From Nitrospirales bacterium LBB_01 (GTDB taxonomy: Bacteria > Nitrospirota > Thermodesulfovibrionia > Thermodesulfovibrionales > Magnetobacteriaceae), in the NCBI GenBank assembly GCA_004376055.2, contig CP049016.1:1426001-1490000 (forward strand): DNA of 64,000 nt. Reading direction: 5' to 3'. Both the position numbers and the translations under genes were made by a program. Shown here piece by piece: positions 36,718 to 45,372 of the stretch. Position 1 is the stretch's first letter. Each line of letters begins with the position of its first letter. Below the pieces are notes generated by a model that was not told the origin of the DNA, did not search any database, and was given only the letters and a program-made list of their open reading frames with translations.

Positions 36718-38385
36718 ATGATAGAAAAATTTATTCTCGAGGCAGTTGAAGGTATGGGCGTCAAACTGGACTTTGCAGGTGTGGAAATTCCAAAGCGTGA
36801 GGGACAAGGGGATATTTCAACGCCAGTGGCTATGAGTCTGTCTGGAAAGTTGAAGACTGCGCCCAGAAAAATAGCGGAGGCTCTCATTCTGGCTCTTAAC
36901 AGCAGGCCTGAGATAAATGCCATGTTTGAAAAAATAGAAATCCTTGGGCCCGGGTTTATTAATTTTCATCTTAAAGCCGACTTTATATACGATCGTTTAA
37001 TGAGTCTTTATAACGACAGCAAGGAGTTCTTACGGGTAGAGCTTGGGTTTGGAAAAAGAGTGCAGGTAGAATTTGTGAGCGCTAACCCCACAGGCCCATT
37101 GCACCTTGGGCATGGAAGAGGGGCAGCCTTAGGAGCTGCCCTTGCTAATCTTCTTACCGGAGCAGGCTATGAGGTTGAGAAGGAGTTTTATATAAATGAC
37201 GCCGGACGACAGGTGTCGCTCCTTGGTCAATCGGTTTTTGGAGCTTACCACAAACTGTGTAACTCCGATAAATATCCCATTCCTGAGGATGGTTACAGGG
37301 GCGATTACATTGAAGTTATTGCTAAAGACATAGCGGAAACTCATGGGAACTCCCTCATAAACCGCAATTTTAGCGAGGTTTCAACAATTTTTATAGATTA
37401 TTCCTATAAAAAGATGCTCAAATGGATAGACGACGATTTAAGCACTTTCAATGTAACTTTTGACAGATGGCAAAGCGAACGGGAACTCTTTGACAGCGGC
37501 ATAGTCGGTGCCTCCATTGATTTACTGAGACAGCAGGGTTACATCTACGATGAGGACGGAGCGGTGTGGTTTAGAGCAACAGCGTTTGGAGACGAAAAGG
37601 ACAGAGTCATAATAAAAAGCGATGGCACTTATACATATTTTGCCTCTGATATTTCATACCACATACGGAAATTTCAACGTGGATTTGACGAATGTATCAA
37701 TATATGGGGAGCCGACCATCACGGCTATATCCCACGCGTAAAGGCGGCAATTAAGGCGGCAGGTGTTGATGACTCAAGGCTTACGGTGCTCCTTGTGCAG
37801 ATGGTATCTCTTTTGAGAGCAGGGGTGCCGGTTCAAATGTCTAAGCGTGCCGGTGAGTTTATCACTCTTAAGGATTTAATTGACGAAATAGGGGCCGACA
37901 CTGCCAGATTCATATTTCTAACAAGAAGACCGGACAGCCAACTGGAGTTTGACCTTGATGCTGCAAAGGCGCAATCGGCGGAAAATCCTGTCTTTTACGT
38001 TCAATATGCCTTTGCAAGAATAAACAGCATATTTTCTAAAGCTCATGAAAGGGGCATTCAAACAACGAGTGCTGAGATAAACCTCTCACTTCTGGATAAA
38101 CCGGAGGAGCTTCAAATCATAAAAAAGCTCATCCTCTACCCGTTGATATATGAAAACGCAGCCCGTGCACGAGAGCCGCACAGGATAACATTTTATCTTC
38201 AGGAGCTATCCGGAATGTTTCACCCATACTACAATAAGTACAGAATCCTTAGTGTGGAGGGATCTGAGGAAAGCACTGAGTCGCTCACGTTGACACATGC
38301 GCGGCTAATCCTGTGCGAGTCAATTAAGACCATAATTGAGGCCGGACTGAAAACGCTTGGCATTACTGCTCCTGAGAGAATGTAA
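36718..38385 (+). CDS. argS: Arginyl-tRNA synthetase
   Basis: A 555-residue class I synthetase with the N-terminal tRNA-recognition domain (residues 1-85, KREGQGDISTPVA), the HIGH motif in VSANPTGPLHLGHGRGAALG, the anticodon-binding C-terminus (ENPVFYVQYAFARINSI) and SKRAGEFITLKDLIDEIGAD in the KMSK-like position. Complete, with ATG 36718. Its stop codon TAA forms the left edge of a 125-bp inverted-repeat element. Confidence 0.96.
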   Translation: MIEKFILEAVEGMGVKLDFAGVEIPKREGQGDISTPVAMSLSGKLKTAPRKIAEALILALNSRPEINAMFEKIEILGPGFINFHLKADFIYDRLMSLYNDSKEFLRVELGFGKRVQVEFVSANPTGPLHLGHGRGAALGAALANLLTGAGYEVEKEFYINDAGRQVSLLGQSVFGAYHKLCNSDKYPIPEDGYRGDYIEVIAKDIAETHGNSLINRNFSEVSTIFIDYSYKKMLKWIDDDLSTFNVTFDRWQSERELFDSGIVGASIDLLRQQGYIYDEDGAVWFRATAFGDEKDRVIIKSDGTYTYFASDISYHIRKFQRGFDECINIWGADHHGYIPRVKAAIKAAGVDDSRLTVLLVQMVSLLRAGVPVQMSKRAGEFITLKDLIDEIGADTARFIFLTRRPDSQLEFDLDAAKAQSAENPVFYVQYAFARINSIFSKAHERGIQTTSAEINLSLLDKPEELQIIKKLILYPLIYENAARAREPHRITFYLQELSGMFHPYYNKYRILSVEGSEESTESLTLTHARLILCESIKTIIEAGLKTLGITAPERM

Positions 38386-38509
38386 TCCTAATTCTAATTC
38401 AATCGTCTAACTTTGTTGGCTTCGTTACAAGCTCCTCAACGTACAAAACAGTACGTCTGCGTCGCTTGCTCCTTGCCGCCTCGTTATACTTCTGAATTAA
38501 AATTAGGAT
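38385..38509. repeat. 125-bp inverted-repeat element after argS
   Basis: Ends ATCCTAATTCTAATTCA (38385-38401) and TGAATTAAAATTAGGAT (38493-38509) are inverted copies matching at 16 of 17 positions. The interior has a perfect small palindrome ACGTAC-AAAACA-GTACGT. No target duplication is clear. It could be a MITE or a long transcript-end hairpin; the left end contains the A of the argS stop codon. Confidence 0.65.
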
Positions 38510-38563
38510 AATATCGGTTCTCACGTTTGACACAAGGGCTGTTAAAAATAGATAATTAAAAGT

Positions 38564-39487
38564 ATGAAGGCCGGTTTTAACTCCTTTGGTTCTCATATGA
38601 AGTTACTCTATGGTGAATCCGTGTATAAGGTAAATGTTGACGCCGGTTTTACGTGTCCAAACAGGGACGGTACTGCCGGTTACGGCGGGTGCATATACTG
38701 TAATAACGACAGCTTCAGGCCTGGTCCCTGTGAACCCGCTCTTGGAGTTGATAAGCAGGTTGAAAACGGCATCAGCTATCTCTCTAAACGCTACAAGGCC
38801 AGAAAGTTTATAGCATACTTTCAACCCTACACTAATACCTACGCACATGTTGATGAGCTAAGAAGGTTGTACTACCAGGCGCTGTCTAACCCAAGCGTAA
38901 TCGGTATAGCCATAGGCACACGTCCGGATTCGGTTGACGAGGAAAAGCTGCAACTTCTAAAGGATATTTCCAGAGACTATTTTGTATTAATTGAGTACGG
39001 ACTTCAGTCCATCTACGACAAAAGCCTGACCTTTATAAACAGAGGGCACAACTATGACTGCTTCTTAAAAACCATTGAGCTGTCAGCCAAAATGGGGCTA
39101 AAGAATTTAGGCGCTCATATTATTGTTGGGTTTCCCACCGAGTCGCTCTCTGAGATGATGGATATGGCAGGGGTTATATCCACTTTGCCTATAAATTTTC
39201 TCAAAATCCATCAGCTTCAGGTTATAAAGTCTACAGCTTTGGCTGTTGCATACGAAAAGAGTCCTTTTTACGTCTTTTCTTATGAAGAATATCTTGAATT
39301 TATCAGGGAATTTATCCAAAAACTATCGCCTCATCTTGTCATTCAGAGGCTTTTTGCCACCGCCCCTGATGACATCCTGATTGCCCCTCTGTGGAATAAA
39401 ACCAGACAGCAAATTATCCGCGACATAGAGCTTATGTTTACAGGAAGGGACATTTATCAGGGTAAACTTTTTAGATTTTTAGATTAA
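38564..39487 (+). CDS. YhcC-type radical SAM protein (TIGR01212 family)
   Basis: The 307-residue protein carries FTCPNRDGTAGYGGCIYCNN, the family's spaced cysteine motif, then KFIAYFQPYTNTYA, AIGTRPDSVDEEKL, LIEYGLQSIYD and GAHIIVGFPTES. These are YhcC-like radical SAM enzymes of unknown reaction; a tRNA or cofactor modification is often suspected. The start is not preceded by a strong ribosome-binding site. Confidence 0.92.
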   Translation: MKAGFNSFGSHMKLLYGESVYKVNVDAGFTCPNRDGTAGYGGCIYCNNDSFRPGPCEPALGVDKQVENGISYLSKRYKARKFIAYFQPYTNTYAHVDELRRLYYQALSNPSVIGIAIGTRPDSVDEEKLQLLKDISRDYFVLIEYGLQSIYDKSLTFINRGHNYDCFLKTIELSAKMGLKNLGAHIIVGFPTESLSEMMDMAGVISTLPINFLKIHQLQVIKSTALAVAYEKSPFYVFSYEEYLEFIREFIQKLSPHLVIQRLFATAPDDILIAPLWNKTRQQIIRDIELMFTGRDIYQGKLFRFLD

Positions 39488-39513
39488 AGACTATCATCTT
39501 TATCCAAAAACCC

Positions 39514-39545
39514 ATCTGCGAAAATCTGCGAAATCTGCGGAAAAA
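39514..39545. repeat. Tandem ATCTGCG words
   Basis: Three ATCTGCG words at 39514, 39524 and 39533 occur in direct array with A-runs between. They sit between two convergent genes, as do the related words near 19906 and 21187, suggesting a dispersed intergenic repeat. Confidence 0.55.
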
Positions 39546-39555
39546 ATCCTTTTTT

Positions 39556-41766
39556 CTAGGTTTTCAACTTCTGCTTAAACACCATATTGACTTGTTTTCT
39601 CAGAGCTTTCAAGCACCATATTTGGTGCTGTGAAAAAGGTTTTTGTTCTGCGCCGGCATTGTCGGCATAAATAACTGCGACGGGCTTGTCAGCAACAATT
39701 ATTGGTAATACGATAAAGGCATCTGCATTTAATACACTAGTGTACCACTGCGGTATCCGCTCTTTTACATTGGGGGCTTTGGAGTCAGCAACGACCATAT
39801 CGGAACCTTGTTTTAGAGCAAAATTAAACACATCGTCAGAGTCAACGATTGGAAAATTGAATTTGCTTACAATAACATCTATATCGGCTCCAAAACCAAA
39901 CCATCCGACCATTCTGTCTTGTTTGGAATTTTTCCGACAAATCAGCACATGTGAAAATCCCATTGTATTATAGATAATCTCTAAAATCATACGCAGCGTG
40001 TCGTTTAAAGAATAATCCTCTAAAAGAGCAGTTGTAATATCGTAAATGGCTCTTTGAAATACAACACTTTCCTGTTTTTCGGGTGCTGCGGGCAATGTTC
40101 CGCCAAGAAACTCCGTATCACCGAGCTTGTTTTCCTCAGCAACTGGGGCAGCGGCTTTAACCTCGGCAGGGGTTACAACTCCTATTGTAGCGTGAAAGTC
40201 GCTTATTTTTTTGAAGAGCTCTATTTGATCAGCTTTAATGTCGTAAATGCTGAAATAGTGACCCATCTCCTTCAACATAGAATCTAAAGTAACAGCTACT
40301 TGGTCTTGTGATAATGTAAAGCATTCGCCGTAGCGTTTCATTATTTTTCTGAGAGACGCTTGCTTTTCGGCCATGTCCATAGAATCATTTAACATCAGAG
40401 AGCATATTTCATTAGAAAAGGACACAACACCTCTGAGCTTATCGTCATAGGTCTCTGATTTGATAATTCGTTCGTTGTCAAGCTTGTGCATACAGTAGAT
40501 GGCTTGTTTGGGTAGTTTCCAATCTGTAGAAACGCTTATGCCAATTTCCTCATAAGAGAGACCAAGCACAGAGCGTGATGCCATTTCTTCACTAAACTGT
40601 TGTGTTTTTGCTGTAACAAGGTCATACTCTTGTGGAAAAAAGTAAGCAATCAAAATTTTACCAAGATCATGGAGTATTGAACAGATAAAAGCCTCCTCTG
40701 CATTTATCTGTGTTGCACCGCTTAGCGCTATGTTTTTTGAAATCAAAGAGCTCATTAGTCCGTTTATGATTAAAACTTTAAGCTCGTTGGCAACATTTTT
40801 GTCGGCAATGTCTTCAAATAGCAGCAGAGACAGTGCTGTGCTTCTTATCTGTACAAATCCCAGAAGCATTATTGCCCGTGACATCGTGCTGATTTTACCG
40901 TCATACTGAGCATAGTAAGCGGTATTAACAAGGGATAGCAGTTTGTTGGTTAGTGAAAAATCATCTAAAATGACGTTTGTCAGCTGAGTTACAGATACCC
41001 CGTCAACTTTAAGATCCTCCGGCAGTTTCATTAACAAGTCTATTGTGTGAGACATTACGGGAAATCCGTCTTTATTGGTTTTTTCCTTAATTGCTTCTAC
41101 TGTAGTGAGTTTCTTTGAAAATGCACCTAACGGTTTTCCATATAAAATCATATCGGGACGTTTTTCTTGTTCTTGTGGTTTCAACTGTTGGGGCGGCTTC
41201 TCTTCCTTTTTAACGGTATCTGCAATATTAATTACTTTGTATATCTTTAAAGCACCCTTACTTGTGTGTTCGAGGGTTTTTTCGCCTTTGCAAGATTCTT
41301 TATCCTTTTCCGGGAGAGCGTTGTAAGCCTCTTCGGTTAAATAGATACAGTCTGAGTCGGTTTTTGATATAAGTAAAGATGCCGTACTTGTTACCGGTTT
41401 TAAGTCTTCATTTTCCATAAGGCCGGTGTGAATGGCTATTTTAAAAAGTACAGGCATATTGCTAAGAGTAAGAAGATTATACTTATCAACTATTCCCTTT
41501 ATATTGAAAGCGGTATGCAGGGCATTACTGCAGTCGTCAAAAGAATAATATGTCTTAGTGCCGATACCTTTTATCTTAACACCCAGGTTTTTAGTAAGAA
41601 GTATATCGTTTAGCTTATCTATGATAACCGATATCGAGGGTCTTTCCATATGTCTGCCGGGTATGTAAGTGCTGGTAAATTCAGTTATCATTACCGTGAC
41701 ACTTTTTGCCGGAGTTGACGGTGCTTTTTCCCTGCTGTCTCCAGGCGTCCCTGTATTGCTTGACAA
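39556..41766 (-). CDS. HDOD-GAF protein with degenerate cyclase domain
   Basis: Order in 736 residues: a class III cyclase-like fold (about 20-185: VTVMITEFTSTY, GVKIKGIGTKTYYSFDDCSNAL, FKIAIHTGLM, GALKIYKVI); a HDOD domain (about 210-455: FPVMSHTIDLLMKLPEDL, LLSLVNTAYYAQYDG, SRAIMLLGFVQIRS, CSILHDLGKILIAYFFP); and a GAF domain (about 565-730: YDITTALLEDYSLNDTLRMIL, VLPIIVADKPVAVIYAD). The cyclase part lacks the metal-binding aspartates expected at FTDxxG and GDxxM, so it cannot make cAMP. The HDOD core keeps HDLGK. Start is TTG 41766 with GGAGGAG upstream. Likely a signalling scaffold. Confidence 0.85.
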   Translation of the reverse strand: MSSNTGTPGDSREKAPSTPAKSVTVMITEFTSTYIPGRHMERPSISVIIDKLNDILLTKNLGVKIKGIGTKTYYSFDDCSNALHTAFNIKGIVDKYNLLTLSNMPVLFKIAIHTGLMENEDLKPVTSTASLLISKTDSDCIYLTEEAYNALPEKDKESCKGEKTLEHTSKGALKIYKVINIADTVKKEEKPPQQLKPQEQEKRPDMILYGKPLGAFSKKLTTVEAIKEKTNKDGFPVMSHTIDLLMKLPEDLKVDGVSVTQLTNVILDDFSLTNKLLSLVNTAYYAQYDGKISTMSRAIMLLGFVQIRSTALSLLLFEDIADKNVANELKVLIINGLMSSLISKNIALSGATQINAEEAFICSILHDLGKILIAYFFPQEYDLVTAKTQQFSEEMASRSVLGLSYEEIGISVSTDWKLPKQAIYCMHKLDNERIIKSETYDDKLRGVVSFSNEICSLMLNDSMDMAEKQASLRKIMKRYGECFTLSQDQVAVTLDSMLKEMGHYFSIYDIKADQIELFKKISDFHATIGVVTPAEVKAAAPVAEENKLGDTEFLGGTLPAAPEKQESVVFQRAIYDITTALLEDYSLNDTLRMILEIIYNTMGFSHVLICRKNSKQDRMVGWFGFGADIDVIVSKFNFPIVDSDDVFNFALKQGSDMVVADSKAPNVKERIPQWYTSVLNADAFIVLPIIVADKPVAVIYADNAGAEQKPFSQHQIWCLKALRKQVNMVFKQKLKT

Positions 41767-41906
41767 GCTAACTCCTCCTGTCTGTCACAATCTAATATAA
41801 ACAGAAGATTGTAACATATTGTTTACTGGTAATTCTATGTCCTCTGCCAAAAGAATGTGAGGAGATTGCTCTATCAATCAAACTTAGGAAAATTATATAC
41901 TACTTT

Positions 41907-42914
41907 ATGCAGTTAGATACTGACTCTCTGATTCTTGCCATAGACACATCTTGTGACGACACCTCGGCAGCTGTAATAAGAAACGGCAGGAGTGTGTTGT
42001 CAAGCATTGTGTATGGTCAGGGAGAGATTCACAGCCTCTACGGCGGAGTGGTACCGGAGGCGGCCTCAAGACGGCACACGGAGATGATTTGGCCAACTGT
42101 ACAATTAGCCATGGAAAAATCCAACACTGAGTTTAGTCAATTATCGGCAATTGCGGTTTGTAGCGGCCCGGGACTTATTGGCTGCCTTATAGTTGGAACA
42201 TCGTTTGCGAAAGCTCTTGCTTACGCATCCAATCTGCCCCTTATCGGGGTAAATCACCTTGAGGGACACGTCTGTTCTGTCTTTTTGACCCATGAGTCTG
42301 TTTTCCCGCACATATCGCTTGTCATATCAGGTGGACACACCAGCCTTTACTTAGTGCAGTCTATGGGCGCTTATGAGGAGATTGGCCGCACACGGGATGA
42401 TGCCGCAGGGGAGGCTTATGACAAGGTGGCAAAAATGCTTGGACTAGGCTATCCCGGAGGCCCTATTATTGATAATTTAGCAAAAACCGGAGACCCAAAA
42501 GCAGTTAATTTCCCAAGAGCGCTGATTAAAGGTACGCTTGATTTCAGTTTTAGCGGCCTTAAAACCTCAGTAAGAAACTATCTGCTGCACAATCAGAACA
42601 TATCAACTGAGGACGTCTGTGCATCGTTTCAAGCTGCCGTGACAGATACGATTATTACAAAGTTACTGTGGGCAGCTGAAACACATGGAATTAACACGCT
42701 TTCCGTCTCAGGCGGTGTAGCTGCAAACGAGGGGCTGCGTCAGCGGCTGCAGACACTTAAAAACATGCGGGTACTTTTGCCTCCCAAAGAACACTGCACA
42801 GACAACGCTGCTATGATTGGTCTTGTAGGAGATTACTATTTCAAACAGGGAGCAGTCTCAGACTTAACCCTAAATCCTAAAGCGTGTTTATCAATAACCG
42901 CAAACTGCGGTTAG
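41907..42914 (+). CDS. tsaD: tRNA N6-threonylcarbamoyladenosine transferase TsaD
   Basis: A 335-residue Kae1/TsaD protein that transfers threonylcarbamoyl to A37 of ANN-decoding tRNAs, with TsaB/C/E. Motifs: AIDTSCDDTSAAV, PEAASRRHTEMIW, the metal-binding HLEGH (about 113-117), ISGGHTSLYLV, AAGEAYDKVAKMLGLGYPGGP, SGGVAANEGLR and CTDNAAMIGLVG. It ends at a perfect 8-bp hairpin over the stop codon. Confidence 0.97.
   Translation: MQLDTDSLILAIDTSCDDTSAAVIRNGRSVLSSIVYGQGEIHSLYGGVVPEAASRRHTEMIWPTVQLAMEKSNTEFSQLSAIAVCSGPGLIGCLIVGTSFAKALAYASNLPLIGVNHLEGHVCSVFLTHESVFPHISLVISGGHTSLYLVQSMGAYEEIGRTRDDAAGEAYDKVAKMLGLGYPGGPIIDNLAKTGDPKAVNFPRALIKGTLDFSFSGLKTSVRNYLLHNQNISTEDVCASFQAAVTDTIITKLLWAAETHGINTLSVSGGVAANEGLRQRLQTLKNMRVLLPPKEHCTDNAAMIGLVGDYYFKQGAVSDLTLNPKACLSITANCG
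42895..42913 (+). terminator. Hairpin over the tsaD stop codon
   Basis: TAACCGCA-AAC-TGCGGTTA is a perfect 8-bp stem with a 3-base loop that includes the TAG stop of tsaD. There is no U-run, so intrinsic termination is doubtful; it lies between convergent genes and may form in both transcripts. Confidence 0.35.
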
Positions 42915-42922
42915 TCCTGTCC

Positions 42923-43084
42923 TCAACAACCGTGAAAAGTCAGCACGTGGTCAAACAAGTCGTTTGAGTTTTCAAATCTGTCCCCGCAGAATGGGCAGTT
43001 AGGAAGTTGAGTTAGGCGATTTACAGTTGCGTTTAACTCCTCTGTGCTATGTTCTGTCGGATTTGATAAGCGTTTTTTTATCAT
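42923..43084 (-). CDS. C2H2 zinc-finger microprotein (53 residues)
   Basis: The frame encodes 53 residues ending CPFCGDRFENSNDLFDHVLTFHGC (given by position: cysteines 30 and 33, histidines 46 and 51). The spacing C-x2-C-x12-H-x4-H, with Phe and Leu at the hydrophobic core positions, is that of a classical C2H2 zinc finger, rare in bacteria. The first 25 residues are basic and polar. No strong ribosome-binding site precedes ATG 43084, but an AT-rich block (about 43095-43115) might hold a promoter. It converges on tsaD. Function unknown; DNA, RNA or protein contact is possible. Confidence 0.6.
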   Translation of the reverse strand: MIKKRLSNPTEHSTEELNATVNRLTQLPNCPFCGDRFENSNDLFDHVLTFHGC

Positions 43085-43155
43085 ATCGGTGCGTATAATA
43101 TAATATCAAAAAAAATCTTTAATTTGCGAGCCGTGACTGAACGCTAAATATTTTA

Positions 43156-43286
43156 TTGCCTATGCAGTTAGCTCCGTTAACAAAAAAGCTGGATTCCTGC
43201 CTTCGCAGGAATGACAAGAAAAAAAGGAATGACAAGAAAAAGAAATGGCCCCCCTTTGTCATTCCCGCCTACGAGCGGGAATCCAG
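43156..43286. repeat. Composite inverted repeat, copy 2
   Basis: Same unit and orientation as at 93-202: the TTGCCTATGCAGTTAGCTCC leader, CTGGATTCC..GGAATGACA, and TGTCATTCC..GGAATCCAG. Here GGAATGACAAGAAAA is repeated in tandem (43207-43239), lengthening the loop. Between 43085 and 43155 I see only AT-rich DNA. Confidence 0.8.
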
Positions 43287-43418
43287 TTCTTTTAACTGTA
43301 TCATTTGCTGAATGAAAAAATTTACAGGAGTTAACTCAATAAGCATTATATTTTTCAATCGTTTACTTGACTACAAACAACACAATCTGTTAACATAATT
43401 AGTAAATACCAATGTAGG

Positions 43419-43856
43419 ATGGAGATACTGTTAGTGGAAACTCTTAATAGCCGTGGTGGCAGGAAACTGAGCAAAGATGAGCAAAGAAAGAGGTCTAAAA
43501 GGCTTGAGGAAATCCTTAAGATAAGGGCAAAGCTCGTAAATATGAGGTCACAGTTGATGAGTGAGGCAGAGGCAGCTATGAATAACGTGCCTGATACATT
43601 AACTTTTCCAGACCTTGGGGATCAGGCAAGTGCTGAGATAGACAGGAATTTTTCACTCAGGCTCAGGGAGCGGGAGCGGAAGCTCTTAAAAAAAATAGAC
43701 AAGTCCCTTGAGGATATAGAAGGCGGTAAGTACGGATTCTGCGAAACCTGCGGTCAGGAAATCGGTATAAGGAGGCTTGAGGCAAGACCGGTTACAAGTC
43801 TTTGCATTGATTGTAAGGTTGAGCAAGAGGAAGAGGAGAAGATGAGGGAGGATTAG
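43419..43856 (+). CDS. dksA: DksA/TraR family zinc-finger transcription factor
   Basis: DksA binds RNA polymerase through the secondary channel and, with ppGpp, retunes promoters. The 145-residue product has the acidic tip DLGDQA (about residues 66-71, matching the DxxDxA of DksA), a coiled coil (RLRERERKLLKKIDKS) and the C4 zinc finger CETCGQEIGIRRLEARPVTSLCIDC. The start is ATG 43419, or GTG 43434, which has GGAG ten bases upstream. A second family member is at 55574. Confidence 0.92.
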   Translation: MEILLVETLNSRGGRKLSKDEQRKRSKRLEEILKIRAKLVNMRSQLMSEAEAAMNNVPDTLTFPDLGDQASAEIDRNFSLRLRERERKLLKKIDKSLEDIEGGKYGFCETCGQEIGIRRLEARPVTSLCIDCKVEQEEEEKMRED

Positions 43857-43963
43857 TCTTTATCACTCCATCTATAGTGTATGCCGTCTCTTGGTGTTTA
43901 TCTAAAGTGTTACTTGAACTTTAGCCTTGAATCTTATTGTTTTGTCTGTTTGGCGTTTTTGTA

Positions 43964-44215
43964 ATGAAACACCAAGACCTCAGTAACTCACTGCGTCTTA
44001 TAAGGGTTAAATACGGCCTCAGGTTTGTGGTTAGTAAAGTCACGCCCGGGCATGTTGTACTTATCGTTCTTAACAGGAAAATTTTTGACTCTCTTCTTGC
44101 CGATTTTTTATCTGAGGGTATTGAAGAGTGTGTTTACGACATAGATGAGAGGTTGCTCTCTTTTTACTTAGGCGGTGTAAAGTTCACTTTGCTTAGTAAG
44201 GAGGGTTGTGGTTGA
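43964..44215 (+). CDS. Hypothetical protein
   Basis: I do not recognise this 83-residue protein (MKHQDLSNSLRLIRVKYGLRF at the start). It is soluble and mixed alpha/beta, ending in KFTLLSKEGCG. The ATG at 43964 is chosen over an upstream TTG, although its ribosome-binding site is weak. It lies between dksA and the caspase-like gene on the same strand; a hairpin follows. Confidence 0.55.
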   Translation: MKHQDLSNSLRLIRVKYGLRFVVSKVTPGHVVLIVLNRKIFDSLLADFLSEGIEECVYDIDERLLSFYLGGVKFTLLSKEGCG

Positions 44216-44228
44216 TGTTAGAAAATGG

Positions 44229-44247
44229 TGAATGCGGTCAGCATTCA
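44229..44247 (+). promoter_or_regulatory. Inverted repeat before the caspase-like gene
   Basis: TGAATGC-GGTCA-GCATTCA is a perfect 7-bp inverted repeat with a 5-base spacer, 32 bases before the ATG of the caspase-like gene and 14 after the previous stop. It may be an operator or a weak hairpin; there is no U-run. Confidence 0.35.
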
Positions 44248-44278
44248 TAAATAGCAATTGTTAAAGGAGCATGGTTTT

Positions 44279-45367
44279 ATGCGGTTTAAGAAAATCCCTG
44301 TATGTTTCTTTGTTTTACTACTAAGTTGCGGTCTGCTTGTAAGTGTATCACAGGCTGAGAAGCGAAAGAAAACATACAGCCAAAAAGACATCGAAGATAT
44401 AGAAAAGCAGACAGAAAAGCAGCTTGATAACAAAACCAATAAAATTAATCCACAAGCTAAACCAACAGCAACACCTCCTGTTACTACAACGACCGCTCTG
44501 CCTGTCGTTGCTCCTGCCATCCCACAGGCAGCCACAACAGCTAAAACTCCAGTACAACCTGTACAGACGGTATCAGTAGAAGATGTTGGAGACAATTTGG
44601 ATACTGAGAAAACTGATGTAAGGTCGCCGCATTCAAACATTTTAGCATTTGCCTCTCGCCCGGATGAGCCTGCGTATCCAGAGCTAAAACGAGGTAAAAT
44701 TGCATACGGAATTTTAAGTGTTCTATCTCCCTTTAAAAACGATAATACAACGCCGCTTTCAGATTTAACTGCTCCGCTTCCTTACAGCATGAATAAAAAT
44801 GAGAGAATGACAGTTCATGAACTCCTAAACAGAGCTTCAACCGAGATAGTGCAGGCCGGTCTAACCTCAAAAAGCGGCATTGTAAAGCCTTATATTCTTA
44901 CCGGAGGTAATGATTTCCATATGTGTCCGGCTAATGGAGGCAAACTTTATGGCATCTTTATTGGAGTTCAAACGTACAAAATGGATACCTCTATGGTAAA
45001 CTCATATTCAAAAAATGATGTGCTGGATTTTCAAAACGCTATATCAAATCTCTGTGCAAATACCAGCATCCACGTTTTTATTGACGACAATGCCACAATC
45101 GGTGCAATTTATGAAAGCCTTGCCGACATCAAGCAGATGGCTGCTCAGAAGGATTCGTTTCTATTTTATTATTCAGGGTTTAGCTCAATAAGAGAAGGTA
45201 TTGGATATATGTTTTTACCTGGCACGATAAATGATAAAGTTTTAATAAAAAACACTTCTTTGGATTTTAACTCGCTTTTTGATTTCAGCCAGACTTTGAG
45301 AGCGTCAAACATAATGTTTTTTATTGACACAGCAGCCCTCGTGCGTGAACTACTGGTGGTGCAATAG
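44279..45367 (+). CDS. Exported caspase-like protein, catalytic dyad lost
   Basis: The start is ATG 44279 with AAAGGAG upstream. A signal peptide (CFFVLLLSCGLLVSVSQA) is followed by a charged and then Pro/Thr-rich region (about 30-100) and a folded domain. Residues about 223-355 have the caspase/metacaspase order: KLYGIFIGVQTYKMD, NDVLDFQNAISNL, VFIDDNATIGAIYESLADI, DSFLFYYSGF, then IMFFIDTAAL. In active members the last two blocks read SGHG and DAC; here His is Phe and Cys is Ala. The gene ends just before ruvA (5-base gap). Probably a periplasmic pseudo-protease; the assignment rests on motif order only. Confidence 0.65.
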   Translation: MRFKKIPVCFFVLLLSCGLLVSVSQAEKRKKTYSQKDIEDIEKQTEKQLDNKTNKINPQAKPTATPPVTTTTALPVVAPAIPQAATTAKTPVQPVQTVSVEDVGDNLDTEKTDVRSPHSNILAFASRPDEPAYPELKRGKIAYGILSVLSPFKNDNTTPLSDLTAPLPYSMNKNERMTVHELLNRASTEIVQAGLTSKSGIVKPYILTGGNDFHMCPANGGKLYGIFIGVQTYKMDTSMVNSYSKNDVLDFQNAISNLCANTSIHVFIDDNATIGAIYESLADIKQMAAQKDSFLFYYSGFSSIREGIGYMFLPGTINDKVLIKNTSLDFNSLFDFSQTLRASNIMFFIDTAALVRELLVVQ

Positions 45368-45372
45368 CTACC

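Noticed and set aside
38399-38596. A 65-codon minus-strand frame
   Set aside because: It reads through the inverted-repeat element and into the start of the radical SAM gene.
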